Below, piece after piece: positions 51,922-61,119 of a DNA stretch of 64,000 nt. This stretch comes from Halopiger djelfimassiliensis (GTDB lineage: Archaea; Halobacteriota; Halobacteria; Halobacteriales; Natrialbaceae). The first letter of the stretch is position 1, and each line of letters begins with the position of its first letter. Below the pieces are notes generated by a model. The model had not been told where the DNA came from and made no database searches. It saw only the letters and a list, made by a program, of their open reading frames with translations. The stretch covers positions 186,001-250,000 of the forward strand of contig NZ_HG315687.1 in the NCBI RefSeq assembly GCF_000455365.1, written 5' to 3'. Both the position numbers and the translations under genes were made by a program.

Positions 51922-51960
51922 GAAGTGGTTGGAATCGTACGAGCCGAGTCACCGAACCGA
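51922..51960 (+). repeat. Diverged direct copy of the small membrane gene's 5' end
   Basis: GGTTGGAATCGTACGAGCC and the following AGTCACCG align with GGTTGGAATTGTACGGGCT plus AGTCACCG at 51686-51712, with four mismatches in 28 bases. It encodes VVGIVRAESP against MVGIVRAQSP in the same frame sense. The copy lacks the TM-coding remainder and looks decayed. It is preceded by a 10-bp tandem duplication of GTGGTTGGAA (51915-51934). The rest of 51858-52192 shows no supported gene. Confidence 0.6.
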
Positions 51961-52192
51961 TTCCAGACGGTGGCGAGGCGTCCGGAAGTCTCCGCTACTG
52001 GTTCGGCGATCGTTACTCGCTTCCACCAGTTGACCGTAAACCCGGACAATAATGCGGTGAGCCGGCCCTACGGCCAACACTGCTGCATACGGATTCCGAG
52101 ATATTAAGATTGTGGTGATAGCGATCGGCTAGGTCCTGCCGACGGTCCGCGAAAAACGGTACGCTGATAGCCGGCCGAGACGACCACCGAAC

Positions 52193-53299
52193 GTGTACCT
52201 GCTCGAACTCGGCGGCGAGGACGACGCGTTCGCGGCGGCCGAGGCGGCAAGCGCCGCGACCGGCCTTCGTCGGATCGCGCCCGGTCTCGCCGTCGCGGCG
52301 TCGATCGCTCGCGATCGCGTGCGCGGACTCGCGTACACACACCGCGCGAGTTCCCTCATCGGCCGGACCGACGCCGACCTCCAGAGCGCCCGGGCGCTCC
52401 TCGAGACCGCCCCCATCGATCGGGGCGGCACCGTCGCGGTGCGGGCGACCGACGTCCACGGCTCGAGCGGCGTCAGCACCGAGCGCGCGGAGCGCGAACT
52501 CGGTCAGGCGTTGGTCGACCGCGGGTTCGACGTCGATCTCGACGACCCCGACCACGTTCTCCGGGCGACGTTTTCGGCGGGCCGGCTCGAGCCCGGCGGG
52601 ACGATCACGGCCGACGACGCGACGGGCGACCTCCTGACGCCGTTCGCGGACGACGCCGGGGACGAGCCACGCGGCGAGCGCGTCTCCGTCTGTGCGCTTG
52701 GCTGGCTCGCAACCGAAAGCGTCCGCGATTTCGGAACCCGCGCGCCGACGGACAAACCCTTCTTCCAGCCCGGGAGCATGGACCCGCTGCTCGCTCGTGC
52801 ACTCGCCAACGTCGCGGGTGCGCGTCCCGGCGCGAGACTACTGGATCCGATGTGTGGCACCGGCGGCGTCCTCGTCGAGGCCGGTCTCGTCGGCGCGGAC
52901 GTGCTCGGGACCGACGCGCAGGCGAAGATGGTCGCGGGAGCGCGGGAGAACCTCCGGCACTTCCTTGCGCCCGCCGAACCGTCGCCGACCGGCGGCCCCC
53001 GCGGCTCGTGGGGGGTCGGCCACGGCGACGCAACGCGGCTTCCGCTTGCGGACGACGCCGTCGACGCCGTCGTCTTCGACGCCCCGTACGGCCGGCAGTC
53101 GAAAATCGACACCCATCGGCTCGAGGACCTCGTTTCGGGGGCGCTCTCGGAGGCCCGTCGGGTCGCTCAGCGGGCCGTCGTCGTCGCCGATCGGTCGTGG
53201 GCGAGCGAGGCCCGCGAAGCCGGATGGAAACTTGAGGCCGCGTTCAAGCGCCGCGTCCACCGGTCGCTGACGCGGTACGTGCTGGTGTTGACGGGATAA
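52193..53299 (+). CDS. trmG10: tRNA (guanine(10)-N2)-dimethyltransferase
   Basis: A 368-residue protein with GTG start (MYLLELGGEDDAFAAAEAAS). The N-terminal half is a THUMP-type RNA-binding region; the C-terminal half is a Rossmann methyltransferase with LLDPMCGTGGVLVEAGLVGA (SAM motif I) and DAPYGRQSKIDT, the (D/N)PPY variant of N-methyltransferases. This arrangement marks archaeal Trm-G10/Trm11-like enzymes that methylate G10 of tRNAs. RNA target is inferred from family. It is convergent with the thioesterase gene, 4 bp away. Confidence 0.92.
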   Translation: MYLLELGGEDDAFAAAEAASAATGLRRIAPGLAVAASIARDRVRGLAYTHRASSLIGRTDADLQSARALLETAPIDRGGTVAVRATDVHGSSGVSTERAERELGQALVDRGFDVDLDDPDHVLRATFSAGRLEPGGTITADDATGDLLTPFADDAGDEPRGERVSVCALGWLATESVRDFGTRAPTDKPFFQPGSMDPLLARALANVAGARPGARLLDPMCGTGGVLVEAGLVGADVLGTDAQAKMVAGARENLRHFLAPAEPSPTGGPRGSWGVGHGDATRLPLADDAVDAVVFDAPYGRQSKIDTHRLEDLVSGALSEARRVAQRAVVVADRSWASEAREAGWKLEAAFKRRVHRSLTRYVLVLTG

Positions 53300-53303
53300 C
53301 TCG

Positions 53304-53738
53304 CTACTCGCTCTCGAGTGCGCGCACGCGGAGCCGTTCGCTTTCTTCGGTCTCGACGTCGAGATCCGGGACGGGCCGTGGCGTCCCCTCCCCGTCGATC
53401 GCGACGAAGGTAAACGAGGAGTCGGTCGTCAGTTCGGTCTCGCCGGTCGTCGGGTCTTCGCGCCAGGCGCGCAACGCGACGCGGACGCTCGTCCGGCCGG
53501 TATCGTAGACGTAGGCCTCAACCAGCGCCGTCTCCCCGCCCTCGAGCGGACGAACGAAGTCGAGTTCGTCCACACGAGCGGTCACGCAGGTCCGCCCCGC
53601 GAACCGAATCGCCGACAGCGCGCCGACCGTATCGAGCCACTTCATCAGGAGGCCGCCGTAGAGCATGCCGTTGGGATTGAGGTGGTTCGGCTGGACGGGG
53701 TATCGGTTTCGAATGTGGGTCTCGCGAAGCGACGGCAT
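53304..53738 (-). CDS. Acyl-CoA thioesterase (hotdog fold)
   Basis: A 144-residue hotdog protein of the YciA/BFIT group, starting MPSLRETHIRNRYPVQPNHL. It shows the family motifs NHLNPNGMLYGGLLMKWLDT (with Asn and Asp of the active site) and RFAGRTCVTARVDELDFVRP, then VEAYVYDTGRTSVRVALRAW. It hydrolyses acyl-CoAs, probably as a dimer or hexamer. An upstream in-frame ATG (53765) would add nine residues. Substrate length not predictable. Confidence 0.9.
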   Translation of the reverse strand: MPSLRETHIRNRYPVQPNHLNPNGMLYGGLLMKWLDTVGALSAIRFAGRTCVTARVDELDFVRPLEGGETALVEAYVYDTGRTSVRVALRAWREDPTTGETELTTDSSFTFVAIDGEGTPRPVPDLDVETEESERLRVRALESE

Positions 53739-53810
53739 ACGACTCGTTTCGTCCGAGAGCGCCAAGAAGCCGACGCCCCGGCAGGGCGGTCACTGAGTCC
53801 GGCGATCCGA

Positions 53811-55634
53811 CTATCGCTCGAGGAGGCCGGCCCGCTCGAGTTCGTCCCGGACGATCTCCCGAATCTCGGCCTCGCTTGGGCCGTCGTCGTTTCGAACGGC
53901 GGCGACGTCCTCGTTGAGGAGGGCCAGCCGTTCGAAGACGTCCTCGAGTTTGTCGTAGGCGCTCTCGTGGTCCCCCTCGAACAGCTCCGGGGAGAGCGCT
54001 GCCGTTTCGGGGTCGGCGTCGCGTTCGACCGCGATCGGGGTCAGCCGCCGGCTTCGCGTGACGTGCTTGACGCTTTCGACGTTTTTCGCGAGGTGATTCC
54101 CGAGTTTCTCCTGTGCGTAGTTCGGCCCGTGGATCAGTGCGATCGTCTCGGGATCGATACTGCGAGCGAACTCGAGCAGGCCGTGCTGAGCGGCGTGGCC
54201 GCTGAGGCCGTCGACGATCGAGACCCACTCGGCCGGGATCGTCGCCCGCGTCCGGGCGCGCGGCTCGCCGTCGACGGTCGTCCAGCTCACGTTCTCGGCG
54301 GCGGGCCAGTCCGTCCCGAAGGGCTCGGCGTCGGTCGTAACCGTCACCTCGTCGGCACCGCCGTCGACCTGATTCTGGATCGTCCGCCCGGTCGTCTGCT
54401 TGGACTGGTAGCCGGTCAACAACAACTTTGCGGACGGGAACCGGGCCGCGAACTCGACGAGGTACCGCGGCGAGTTCCCGCCGGTCAGCATCCCCGAGGG
54501 CGCGATGATGATCGGGACCTTGCCTCCGTCGGTCGGATCCGCGTCCTCGAGCACCGCGCGCCGGTCCGCATCGGTTTCCGGGAACTCGACGTTTGCCGGC
54601 GTAAACGGCGTTTCTTCGCCGCTTTCGTTCACCCGATTCGTGATCGACTCGTCCATGTAGTCGTCGTCGGCGACGTACTCATGGTAGGTGTCGGTCGCAT
54701 CCTGTGCCATGCCGTCGACGACGAGTCGGACGCGGTCGCTCAGGTCCCCGGGAAGCGTGTGGAGTCGATCGGCAAAGAGCAGTTGCAACGTCTGCGCCCG
54801 CCCGACGGCGAAGGTTGGAATGAGGACCGGCTCGTGGTCGTGCAGCGCCCGCTCGACCGCACGATAGATCGCCGTCTGTGCGTCGCTGAACGACGTGTGG
54901 CTGTGGGTCCCGCCGTAGGTCGACTCGAGCAACAGCAGGTCCGCCTGGGGCGGCGGCGTGATATCGGGCAAGTGACTCGCGCGCCCGCCGAGGTCGCCGG
55001 AAAAGACGACGCGATACCCTCCCGATTGGAGCGCGAGCCACGCCGAGCCGAGCAGGTGTGCGGCGTTGCCCAACTGGAAGACGAGCGGGTCGTCCGCCAC
55101 CGACTCGGCCACCGCTTCGATGCGACCGCCGCCGTAGCCGACTGGCTCGAATCGGTCGAAGATCGCTGCCACGTCCGCCTCGGTAAACCGTTGTCGCTCG
55201 CCCGCTTGGTTCGTCTCCCGACGATGGATCCGAAGCGAGTCCTCCAGCAGCGTCTTCGCGAGATCGATCGTCGGCGGGGTTGCGACGATCGGTGCCTCGT
55301 CGTCGAGGAGGCCCCGGGCCTCGAGCACCGGCAGCCCCCCGCAGTGATCGATGTGGGCGTGCGTGAGAAACACCGCGGCGACCGATTCGGGCTCGAGTCC
55401 GCGAAGGTCGGGATAATCGTCACCTTCCCCCTGATTCAACCCGCAGTCGACGAGGTAGGTCGCGTACTCGGTATCGACCTGGTAACAGCTTCGGCCGACT
55501 TCGCGGTCGCCGCCACGCGGCGTGACGACCATGGGTGTATCGGCGGCGGGCTGGACGCCGGCGTGCTCGAGCGGATCGAAATCCTGACCCGCGTCCGCGG
55601 GAAGCCAGGGCGTTTCGGGGTCGCGTCCGGTCAT
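53811..55634 (-). CDS. Beta-CASP metallo-beta-lactamase ribonuclease (aCPSF2-like)
   Basis: A 607-residue nuclease. The metallo-beta-lactamase signature HAHIDHCGGLP (ligands His92, His94, Asp96, His97) is followed by AHLLGSAWLAL and VVFSGDLGG. The beta-CASP motifs TYGGTHSH, VLIPTFAVGRAQTLQLLFAD, PIIIAPSGMLTGG and VSIVDGLSGHAAQHGLLEF follow. No KH domains are present at the N-terminus, which distinguishes it from aCPSF1, the archaeal transcription-termination nuclease. A C-terminal about 80-residue helical region is an addition. It likely processes RNA ends. Start at 55634 with an AT-rich element 27 bp upstream. Confidence 0.88.
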   Translation of the reverse strand: MTGRDPETPWLPADAGQDFDPLEHAGVQPAADTPMVVTPRGGDREVGRSCYQVDTEYATYLVDCGLNQGEGDDYPDLRGLEPESVAAVFLTHAHIDHCGGLPVLEARGLLDDEAPIVATPPTIDLAKTLLEDSLRIHRRETNQAGERQRFTEADVAAIFDRFEPVGYGGGRIEAVAESVADDPLVFQLGNAAHLLGSAWLALQSGGYRVVFSGDLGGRASHLPDITPPPQADLLLLESTYGGTHSHTSFSDAQTAIYRAVERALHDHEPVLIPTFAVGRAQTLQLLFADRLHTLPGDLSDRVRLVVDGMAQDATDTYHEYVADDDYMDESITNRVNESGEETPFTPANVEFPETDADRRAVLEDADPTDGGKVPIIIAPSGMLTGGNSPRYLVEFAARFPSAKLLLTGYQSKQTTGRTIQNQVDGGADEVTVTTDAEPFGTDWPAAENVSWTTVDGEPRARTRATIPAEWVSIVDGLSGHAAQHGLLEFARSIDPETIALIHGPNYAQEKLGNHLAKNVESVKHVTRSRRLTPIAVERDADPETAALSPELFEGDHESAYDKLEDVFERLALLNEDVAAVRNDDGPSEAEIREIVRDELERAGLLER

Positions 55635-55752
55635 CGTCGTATTGTTCGTCGGTTCCGACTTTATTCTTCCGTGACTGTCGTGAAAGTAGCGCGCAGGCTC
55701 CCGGTTCGGTCCGGGAGTCGGTCGGTTGGCTGTCGGGTTCGAACCGCTTCGC

Positions 55753-56757
55753 TCAGGCGTCCCGCCCCAGTTCCGCAAGCAAGTGCGAGACGTGGATCCG
55801 GTCGCTCGTCCCCTCGTGCATCTCGAACTCGACGTCAGCGGCGAGGCGGTGTATTCGCGCGAGTTGCTCGCCCTGATAGCGCTTGCGGGCGACCCGAAGG
55901 ATCGCCTCGAGCACCTCCTCGCCGTCGAACCCCTCGTCGACGAGGAGGTCGTCGAGCGTGCTCCGGGCGTCGGTGAACGCGCCGGTCTCGGCGTCCTCGA
56001 GCATCGATTCGACGTCGTCGTCGAGGCCGACCTCGCCGAGCGTTTCGTAGGCCGCGCCCATCGTGAGTTCGCCTTCGTCCTCGACGGTCGTCTGTGCGGC
56101 CAGAATCGCCTGCCGGAGGTTGCCGTCGGCATAGCCGGCGACGAACTCGAGGCCGTCGGCGTCGTACGCGACGCCCTCGCGGTCGACGATGCGCTCGAGG
56201 ACGGCGGCCGTTTCGTCGGTCCTCGGGGCGCGAACGGAGACGGGGAAACACCGCGAGCGGATCGGTGGGATGAGTTTGGTGGGCTGGCGGGTGGCGATCA
56301 GAAACTGGGTCGTCCGGTGGTGCTGTTCCATGATCCGGCGCAGTGCCTGCTGGAAGTCCTCGCGAACGTCCTCGGCGTTGTCGAGTAAGACCGTGGTGTA
56401 GCCACCCGAAACCGGCGCGTAGCTCGCGGATTCCTTGAGGACGTGGTTGATCATGTCCCGTTTGGACATCGAGGAGCGGCCGACGAGGAAGTGCTCGAAC
56501 CGGGGGTCGTTCTTGATCTCGGTTTTGGTCCGGCCGAAGAAGTCGGCGACGTTGATCTCGACGAAATCGTTGTCCGGATCGTCGTGTGCCTCGCGGGCCA
56601 GGGCACGCGCCGCCGCCGTCTTTCCGCTTCCGGGCGGGCCCTGCAGGAGGAGGTTGATCGGCTCCTCGACGGCCCGCTGTAAGTACTCGCGGGCGTCGTC
56701 CTGTGGCAGTTCGGCCAGCTCCGGGGCGTGGGTCTCGGTCCACAGCGGCGCGTCCAT
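55753..56757 (-). CDS. rfcC: Replication factor C small subunit-like protein RfcC
   Basis: A 334-residue AAA+ clamp-loader subunit. Walker A GPPGSGKT (residues 40-47), Walker B in TVLLDNAEDV (Asn instead of the DEAD Glu), and the SRC motif PPIRSRCFPV are visible. The N-terminus MDAPLWTETHAPELAELPQD matches the diverged haloarchaeal RfcC rather than the canonical small subunit, which has a full DExD and a 'KYRP' start. It loads the PCNA clamp, together with RfcA/RfcB encoded elsewhere. It is divergent-looking in the minus direction and separate from the nuclease gene. Confidence 0.9.
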   Translation of the reverse strand: MDAPLWTETHAPELAELPQDDAREYLQRAVEEPINLLLQGPPGSGKTAAARALAREAHDDPDNDFVEINVADFFGRTKTEIKNDPRFEHFLVGRSSMSKRDMINHVLKESASYAPVSGGYTTVLLDNAEDVREDFQQALRRIMEQHHRTTQFLIATRQPTKLIPPIRSRCFPVSVRAPRTDETAAVLERIVDREGVAYDADGLEFVAGYADGNLRQAILAAQTTVEDEGELTMGAAYETLGEVGLDDDVESMLEDAETGAFTDARSTLDDLLVDEGFDGEEVLEAILRVARKRYQGEQLARIHRLAADVEFEMHEGTSDRIHVSHLLAELGRDA

Positions 56758-56819
56758 CGACAGCCGATAGGGATGGGACGGGTAAGAATCGGTCGATTGT
56801 TCGTTCCCGACCTCGTCGA

Positions 56820-57935
56820 TCACTCGTCGGGGTCGCTCTCGCCGTCCGCGTCGTCCTCGCCGATCGGAACCGGCGCGTCTACGCGCTGGTTGTCGCCGTT
56901 CTCGGGTTCGAACGGTGTCGCCGTGCCGGCCCCCTCGGGATCGCCCTCGTAGACGACCGCAGTCAGGTTGTCCGACCCGTTGACCGTCGCGTTTTCGTCC
57001 AGATCGATGTCGACATCGTCGTGTTCGCCGGGCTCGAGCGCGTCGCTCGTTCCGAACACCGTTTCGTTGGTCTCGACGGCGACGAACCCGTCGACGGGGA
57101 GCGCGACGTCGACCGTCACGCGCTCTTCGCTCGCATCGACGACGGTGATAGACGGGTTCGTGTGGAACTCGAGATCGATCGTCTCGATCTCGCCGTCGGC
57201 CTGCGTGTAGACGCCGATCGGCTGCTCGCCCGGCACGGCACCGGTCGTGTCGACTTCGAAGGTCTCCTCGCGGGACTCGCCGCCCTCGAGTTCCAGCAAT
57301 CGCTGTTCCAGTACCGTCCCGTCGAGACGGAGGACGACGGGTTGCTGGCTCCGCATGTCGGTCGGGTTGTGGATCTCGGCGGTGACGTTGATCGTGTCGT
57401 TCGTGGTCGCCGTCTCGGGGGTGGTCATCGAGTCGACGGTAAAGGAGTCCGTGAGGAGATCCCCGTCCTCGTCGGTCGTCACGGTCGCGGTGTCGCTGAC
57501 CGGGAAGCCGGCCTCGAGATAGGGGCGGTCCTCCTCGCCGTCGGTCTCCGCGTAGGTGTATTCTCCGTCGTCGTCCGTGTCCCGGTGGACCGTCGCGGTC
57601 AGTCGACCGACCAACTCGCTGGTCCCGCCCTCGTCGGTCTCGACGGTGACGTTCTCGTGGGTGCCCGCCTCGAGATAGTCGGAGACGGCGATCGGGTCGT
57701 CACCGTCGTCGGTCACGACGACGAAGCCGCCCTCGGAGAGGGATACCTCGTCGATCGTGACGCTGGTTCCGTTGCCGTCCTGCTCCTCGAACGTGATCGA
57801 CGCCTCGGGGTCTTCCTCGACGCCGAAGATGGCAGGGGCCTGGCCGACGACGATCCCCGCAGCGAGGACGATCGTGATCGCGAGCAACACGGCGGCGATT
57901 CGCTTGAGCGTGCCAAAGGTCGGTCTCGAACTCAT
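56820..57935 (-). CDS. Membrane-anchored surface protein with DUF7282-like repeats
   Basis: A 371-residue protein. An N-terminal TM anchor (RIAAVLLAITIVLAAGIVVG) is followed by two related beta domains: the first around VTIDEVSLSEGGFVVVTDDG and YLEAGTHENVTVET, and the second around VTVDVALPVDGFVAVETNET and ALEPGEHDDVDIDLDE. Between them lies an Ig-like stretch (TTNDTINVTAEIHNPTDMRS, EGGESREETFEVDT). It resembles DUF7282-type haloarchaeal surface proteins. The tail is extremely acidic (PIGEDDADGESDPDE). Start at 57935 by the TM; many NxT sequons. Confidence 0.77.
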   Translation of the reverse strand: MSSRPTFGTLKRIAAVLLAITIVLAAGIVVGQAPAIFGVEEDPEASITFEEQDGNGTSVTIDEVSLSEGGFVVVTDDGDDPIAVSDYLEAGTHENVTVETDEGGTSELVGRLTATVHRDTDDDGEYTYAETDGEEDRPYLEAGFPVSDTATVTTDEDGDLLTDSFTVDSMTTPETATTNDTINVTAEIHNPTDMRSQQPVVLRLDGTVLEQRLLELEGGESREETFEVDTTGAVPGEQPIGVYTQADGEIETIDLEFHTNPSITVVDASEERVTVDVALPVDGFVAVETNETVFGTSDALEPGEHDDVDIDLDENATVNGSDNLTAVVYEGDPEGAGTATPFEPENGDNQRVDAPVPIGEDDADGESDPDE

Positions 57936-58074
57936 TGGGTCTCGGTCGCTGGCTCCGACATAGGGGCTCGAGGGACGTAAAACGCGCAGTCCGTTCGCAG
58001 CCCCCGGACCGGTCGGTGTCGGTCCCCTCGAGCGATCCGAAGCCGGTTTAGTCCCGGCCGCCGAACACGAACCG

Positions 58075-59007
58075 ATGCCATTGCGCGTGACGTTTCTGGG
58101 AACCAGTGGGGCGATTCCGACGACCGAGCGGAACCCGAGCGGGATCTTCGTGGCTCGCGAGGGCGACGAGTTGCTCTTCGATGCCGGCGAGGGGACCCAG
58201 CGCCAGATGATGCGCTTTGGCACGGGCTTTTCCGTCTCGCAGGTGTTCGTCACGCACCTCCACGGCGATCACGTCCTCGGACTCCCGGGGCTGCTCCAGA
58301 CGATGGACTTCAACGAGCGCGAGGCACCCATTGCGATTCACACCCCACACGGGACGCGCCGTCAGCTCAAGGGGCTGGTCAACGCCCTCGACAACCGGCC
58401 GTCGTTTCCGGTCCGGATCAACGAGATCGGCGACGGCGACGTCGCGTACCGGGCCGACGAGTACGAGGTCCGGGCGTTCGAGACCGACCACGACACCCGC
58501 TCGGTCGGCTACGCCCTCGTCGAGGACGACCGCAAGGGTCGATTCGACCGCGAACGCGCCGAGGAACTCGGGGTCCCCGTCGGCCCGAAGTTCTCGAAAC
58601 TCCACGAGGGCGACCCCGTCGAACTCGAGGACGGCACCGTCGTCGAACCCGAGCAGGTCGTCGGCGATCCCCGCCCCGGGCGGACGATCGTCTACACGGG
58701 CGATACCCGCCCGACCGGAGCGACGATCGAAGCCGCTGACGAACCCGACCTGCTGATCCACGACGCGACCTTCGCCGAGGACCGCGCCGAGCGGGCCGCT
58801 CAGACGGCCCACTCGACGGCCAGTCAGGCCGCCGAGATCGCAAACAGGGCCGGCGCAACGCGGCTCGCACTGATACACCTCTCCTCGCGGTACGCCGGCT
58901 CCACCGGCGATCACCTCGAGCAGGCCCGAGCGGTCTTCGACGGCGAGGCCTGCGTCCCCGACGACGGGGACACGATCGAGATCCCGTACCCCGATTCCGA
59001 CGACTGA
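58075..59007 (+). CDS. rnz: Ribonuclease Z (tRNA 3' endonuclease)
   Basis: A 310-residue zinc nuclease that cuts the 3' trailer of pre-tRNA. It begins MPLRVTFLGTSGAIPTTERN, has the His motif THLHGDHVLGLPGLLQT (His61, His63, Asp65, His66), the exosite-type region PVGPKFSKLHEGDPVELEDG, TIVYTGDTRPT, HDATFAEDRAE and LALIHLSSRYAG, the complete tRNase Z set of the short form. A GGTTTAGTC element centred 27 bp upstream predicts a leaderless transcript. Confidence 0.97.
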   Translation: MPLRVTFLGTSGAIPTTERNPSGIFVAREGDELLFDAGEGTQRQMMRFGTGFSVSQVFVTHLHGDHVLGLPGLLQTMDFNEREAPIAIHTPHGTRRQLKGLVNALDNRPSFPVRINEIGDGDVAYRADEYEVRAFETDHDTRSVGYALVEDDRKGRFDRERAEELGVPVGPKFSKLHEGDPVELEDGTVVEPEQVVGDPRPGRTIVYTGDTRPTGATIEAADEPDLLIHDATFAEDRAERAAQTAHSTASQAAEIANRAGATRLALIHLSSRYAGSTGDHLEQARAVFDGEACVPDDGDTIEIPYPDSDD

Positions 59008-59070
59008 CTCGAGCCGGCACCCGGAGGAGATGTAGGTGGACTTATAACTCCAACGTCGCTAGAGACGAAC

Positions 59071-59592
59071 ATGCCCGCGACCGACTCCGGTGTCGAAGCG
59101 TGGAAAGAGCAGACGAGCGCCTTCGACAGGGTCCGCTCCGTCGCCCAAACGATCACACAACCCCGTTCAGCGCCGTGGATCGCCGACCGAGCAGCGGTTG
59201 CAGAGAACACTGCCCGCCGTCACCTCGACCGCCTCGTCGATATGAACCTCCTCGTCTCGTTCGACCGCGAGAAGCCGATCACGTACGCGCCCGACCCGCT
59301 TCATACCCGCCTCCAGACGATCCGCAACCTCCTCGAGGAGTACGACCACGAGGGACTCATCACGCTGAAAGCGGAGCTGCAGGGCCAGATCGAAAGCTGG
59401 AGCGACGAGTACGGCGTCGACTCGCCCGCCGAACTCCGCGAACTGGCAGCCGAGACGACGACCGCCGACGAAACGGCGGCCGTTCGACACACCGCAAGCG
59501 ATTGGGAGGTCGCCGAGTACCGCCTCGGCATCGTCGAGGACGCCATCGACAACTACGACGCGTACAGCCGTCCCGAGACGGTTTCGACGTAA
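59071..59592 (+). CDS. Winged-helix protein with long C-terminal extension (DUF7342-like)
   Basis: A 173-residue protein. N-terminal HTH: RSVAQTITQPRSAPWIADRA, recognition helix AENTARRHLDRLVDMNLLVS. A C-terminal helical region of about 100 residues follows (LQTIRNLLEEYDHEGLITLK onward), rich in Glu/Ala. It fits small haloarchaeal HTH families that occur next to a conserved partner gene. TATA element TTATAA is centred 27 bp before the ATG. The next gene starts 4 bp after its stop, so they are cotranscribed. DNA-binding function is inferred. Confidence 0.8.
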   Translation: MPATDSGVEAWKEQTSAFDRVRSVAQTITQPRSAPWIADRAAVAENTARRHLDRLVDMNLLVSFDREKPITYAPDPLHTRLQTIRNLLEEYDHEGLITLKAELQGQIESWSDEYGVDSPAELRELAAETTTADETAAVRHTASDWEVAEYRLGIVEDAIDNYDAYSRPETVST

Positions 59593-59595
59593 CGT

Positions 59596-60039
59596 ATGTC
59601 CGATCGCAACACATCGTACGACCCAGCCGCACAGACACATCGAGCGCTCCGTGGGATTCGACGGGCGCTCGAACGCCACCCCGCCGTCTCGAGCGCCCGC
59701 GATTTCCCGCCGGACGCACGCGCCCGGGTTCGGGCCGAACTCGACCCGTCCCACCTCGGCGTCGACCTCGACGCTGCGACGCTGACCGTCCGGTGGTTCG
59801 CCGGCGAAACGCTCGGGGATCGACCCGAGTTCTCGTTTCGCTACAGCGACGAGACCGGGACCGACGTCGGGTGGTGTCACGAACCGACTCCCGCCGTCGA
59901 CGGATGGGGCCACTATCAGGAACGGCTCGATTCGACCCTCGAGACCGCCCCGACCTCCTTCGGGACGTCCGTGCCGACGCGAGTCGTCTGGGACGTGCTT
60001 TCCCGCCTTTCCGACGTGCTCTCGGGACGGGACGACTGA
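59596..60039 (+). CDS. Unknown partner protein of the wHTH gene
   Basis: A 147-residue protein starting MSDRNTSYDPAAQTHRALRG. A helical N-terminus (IRRALERHPAVSSARDFPPD) leads to a compact beta-rich middle (HLGVDLDAATLTVRWFAGET, EFSFRYSDETGTDVGWCHEP) and a helical end (VVWDVLSRLSDVLSGRDD). Single Cys. No recognised domain or catalytic triad. It is cotranscribed with the wHTH protein 4 bp upstream, a layout seen for toxin-antitoxin-like or regulator-effector pairs in haloarchaea; this is inference. Confidence 0.75.
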   Translation: MSDRNTSYDPAAQTHRALRGIRRALERHPAVSSARDFPPDARARVRAELDPSHLGVDLDAATLTVRWFAGETLGDRPEFSFRYSDETGTDVGWCHEPTPAVDGWGHYQERLDSTLETAPTSFGTSVPTRVVWDVLSRLSDVLSGRDD

Positions 60040-60048
60040 ACTCCCTCC

Positions 60049-61023
<975 letters not shown>

Positions 61024-61119
61024 GCGGTGCCCGACCACGAACCGGGGGAAATAGCCCCGGTGTGAACCGTGCGTCGGGGCCGCGCCGGATTTATACTCGA
61101 CTCGACCTTACCATCCCCT

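Noticed and set aside
53682-55976. 764-codon plus-strand frame over the beta-CASP nuclease
   Set aside because: Antisense shadow of a gene with complete nuclease motifs.
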